From positions 1 through 6,360 of the forward strand of contig JAITNZ010000203.1 of assembly GCA_031290205.1 (NCBI GenBank): 6,360 nt of DNA, given 5' to 3'. Below the pieces are notes generated by a model, which saw nothing but the letters and a program-made list of their open reading frames with translations, ran no database searches and was not told where the DNA came from. The first letter of the stretch is position 1; every line of letters begins with the position of its first letter. Origin of the DNA: Spirochaetaceae bacterium. GTDB lineage: Bacteria > Spirochaetota > Spirochaetia > Treponematales > Breznakiellaceae. A program made the position numbers and the translations under genes. Of the stretch, positions 6,333-6,360 are shown piece after piece.

Positions 6333-6360
6333 GGGGGGGGGGGGGGGGCCGGGCCGCCCG
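6333..6360. other. Poly-G tail at right contig end, probable artefact
   Basis: Sixteen G are followed by a G/C-only remainder. Together with the outward poly-G at the left end, this looks like low-quality read tails at the contig limits. I infer that real sequence ends near 6332. Confidence 0.75.

Overview
The window looks like one complete short metagenomic contig. It is bounded by a poly-C run on the left (1-64) and a poly-G run on the right (6333-6348). Both read as poly-G in the outward direction, so they are best treated as sequencing or assembly tails. Composition is balanced GC. The gene content suggests an anaerobe with corrinoid-dependent methyl-group metabolism. The GC-rich intergenic palindromes remind me of gut Treponema relatives, but that is an impression only; the phylum is not established by anything here.

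Layout from left to right. (1) A minus-strand gene, cut by the contig end (63-449). It has a near-consensus sigma-70 promoter almost on top of its ATG and runs into a 51-bp (17-codon) tandem array. (2) A divergent spacer, 450-718. (3) A tight two-gene plus-strand operon: a UroD/MtaA-type methyltransferase (719-1738), then after one base a [2Fe-2S] ASKHA-type reductive activator of corrinoid proteins (1740-3335). (4) A GC-rich multi-hairpin intergenic element (about 3403-3515) in a 225-bp gap. (5) A stand-alone Lhr-like superfamily 2 helicase (3561-5960). Its RecA-2 entry loop carries two copies of a short palindromic repeat translated in frame. (6) A second near-consensus promoter with an ATG at the predicted transcript start (5993-6031), reading into another open frame cut by the right contig end.

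How the genes work together: the methyltransferase would move a methyl group to or from a corrinoid protein, and the activator would return accidentally oxidised Co(II) corrinoid to Co(I) using ATP. No corrinoid protein or substrate-specific methyltransferase is present in the window, so the substrate cannot be named. The helicase has no partner gene here.

The most unusual signal is that the two terminal, outward-facing genes are diverged copies of one module: promoter, little or no leader, a start reading M-x-x-G-x-x-K-N-x-[DE/SN]-F-F-x-I, then repeats with shared A-K-x-S-G-S-R units. Both copies show frame disruptions, and both contig ends fall within the module. A second dispersed element, the small palindrome GCGCC-ACA-GGCGC with its following sequence, sits inside the helicase in one reading frame and inside the right-hand module in another. 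This resembles protein-invading palindromic elements known from Rickettsia.
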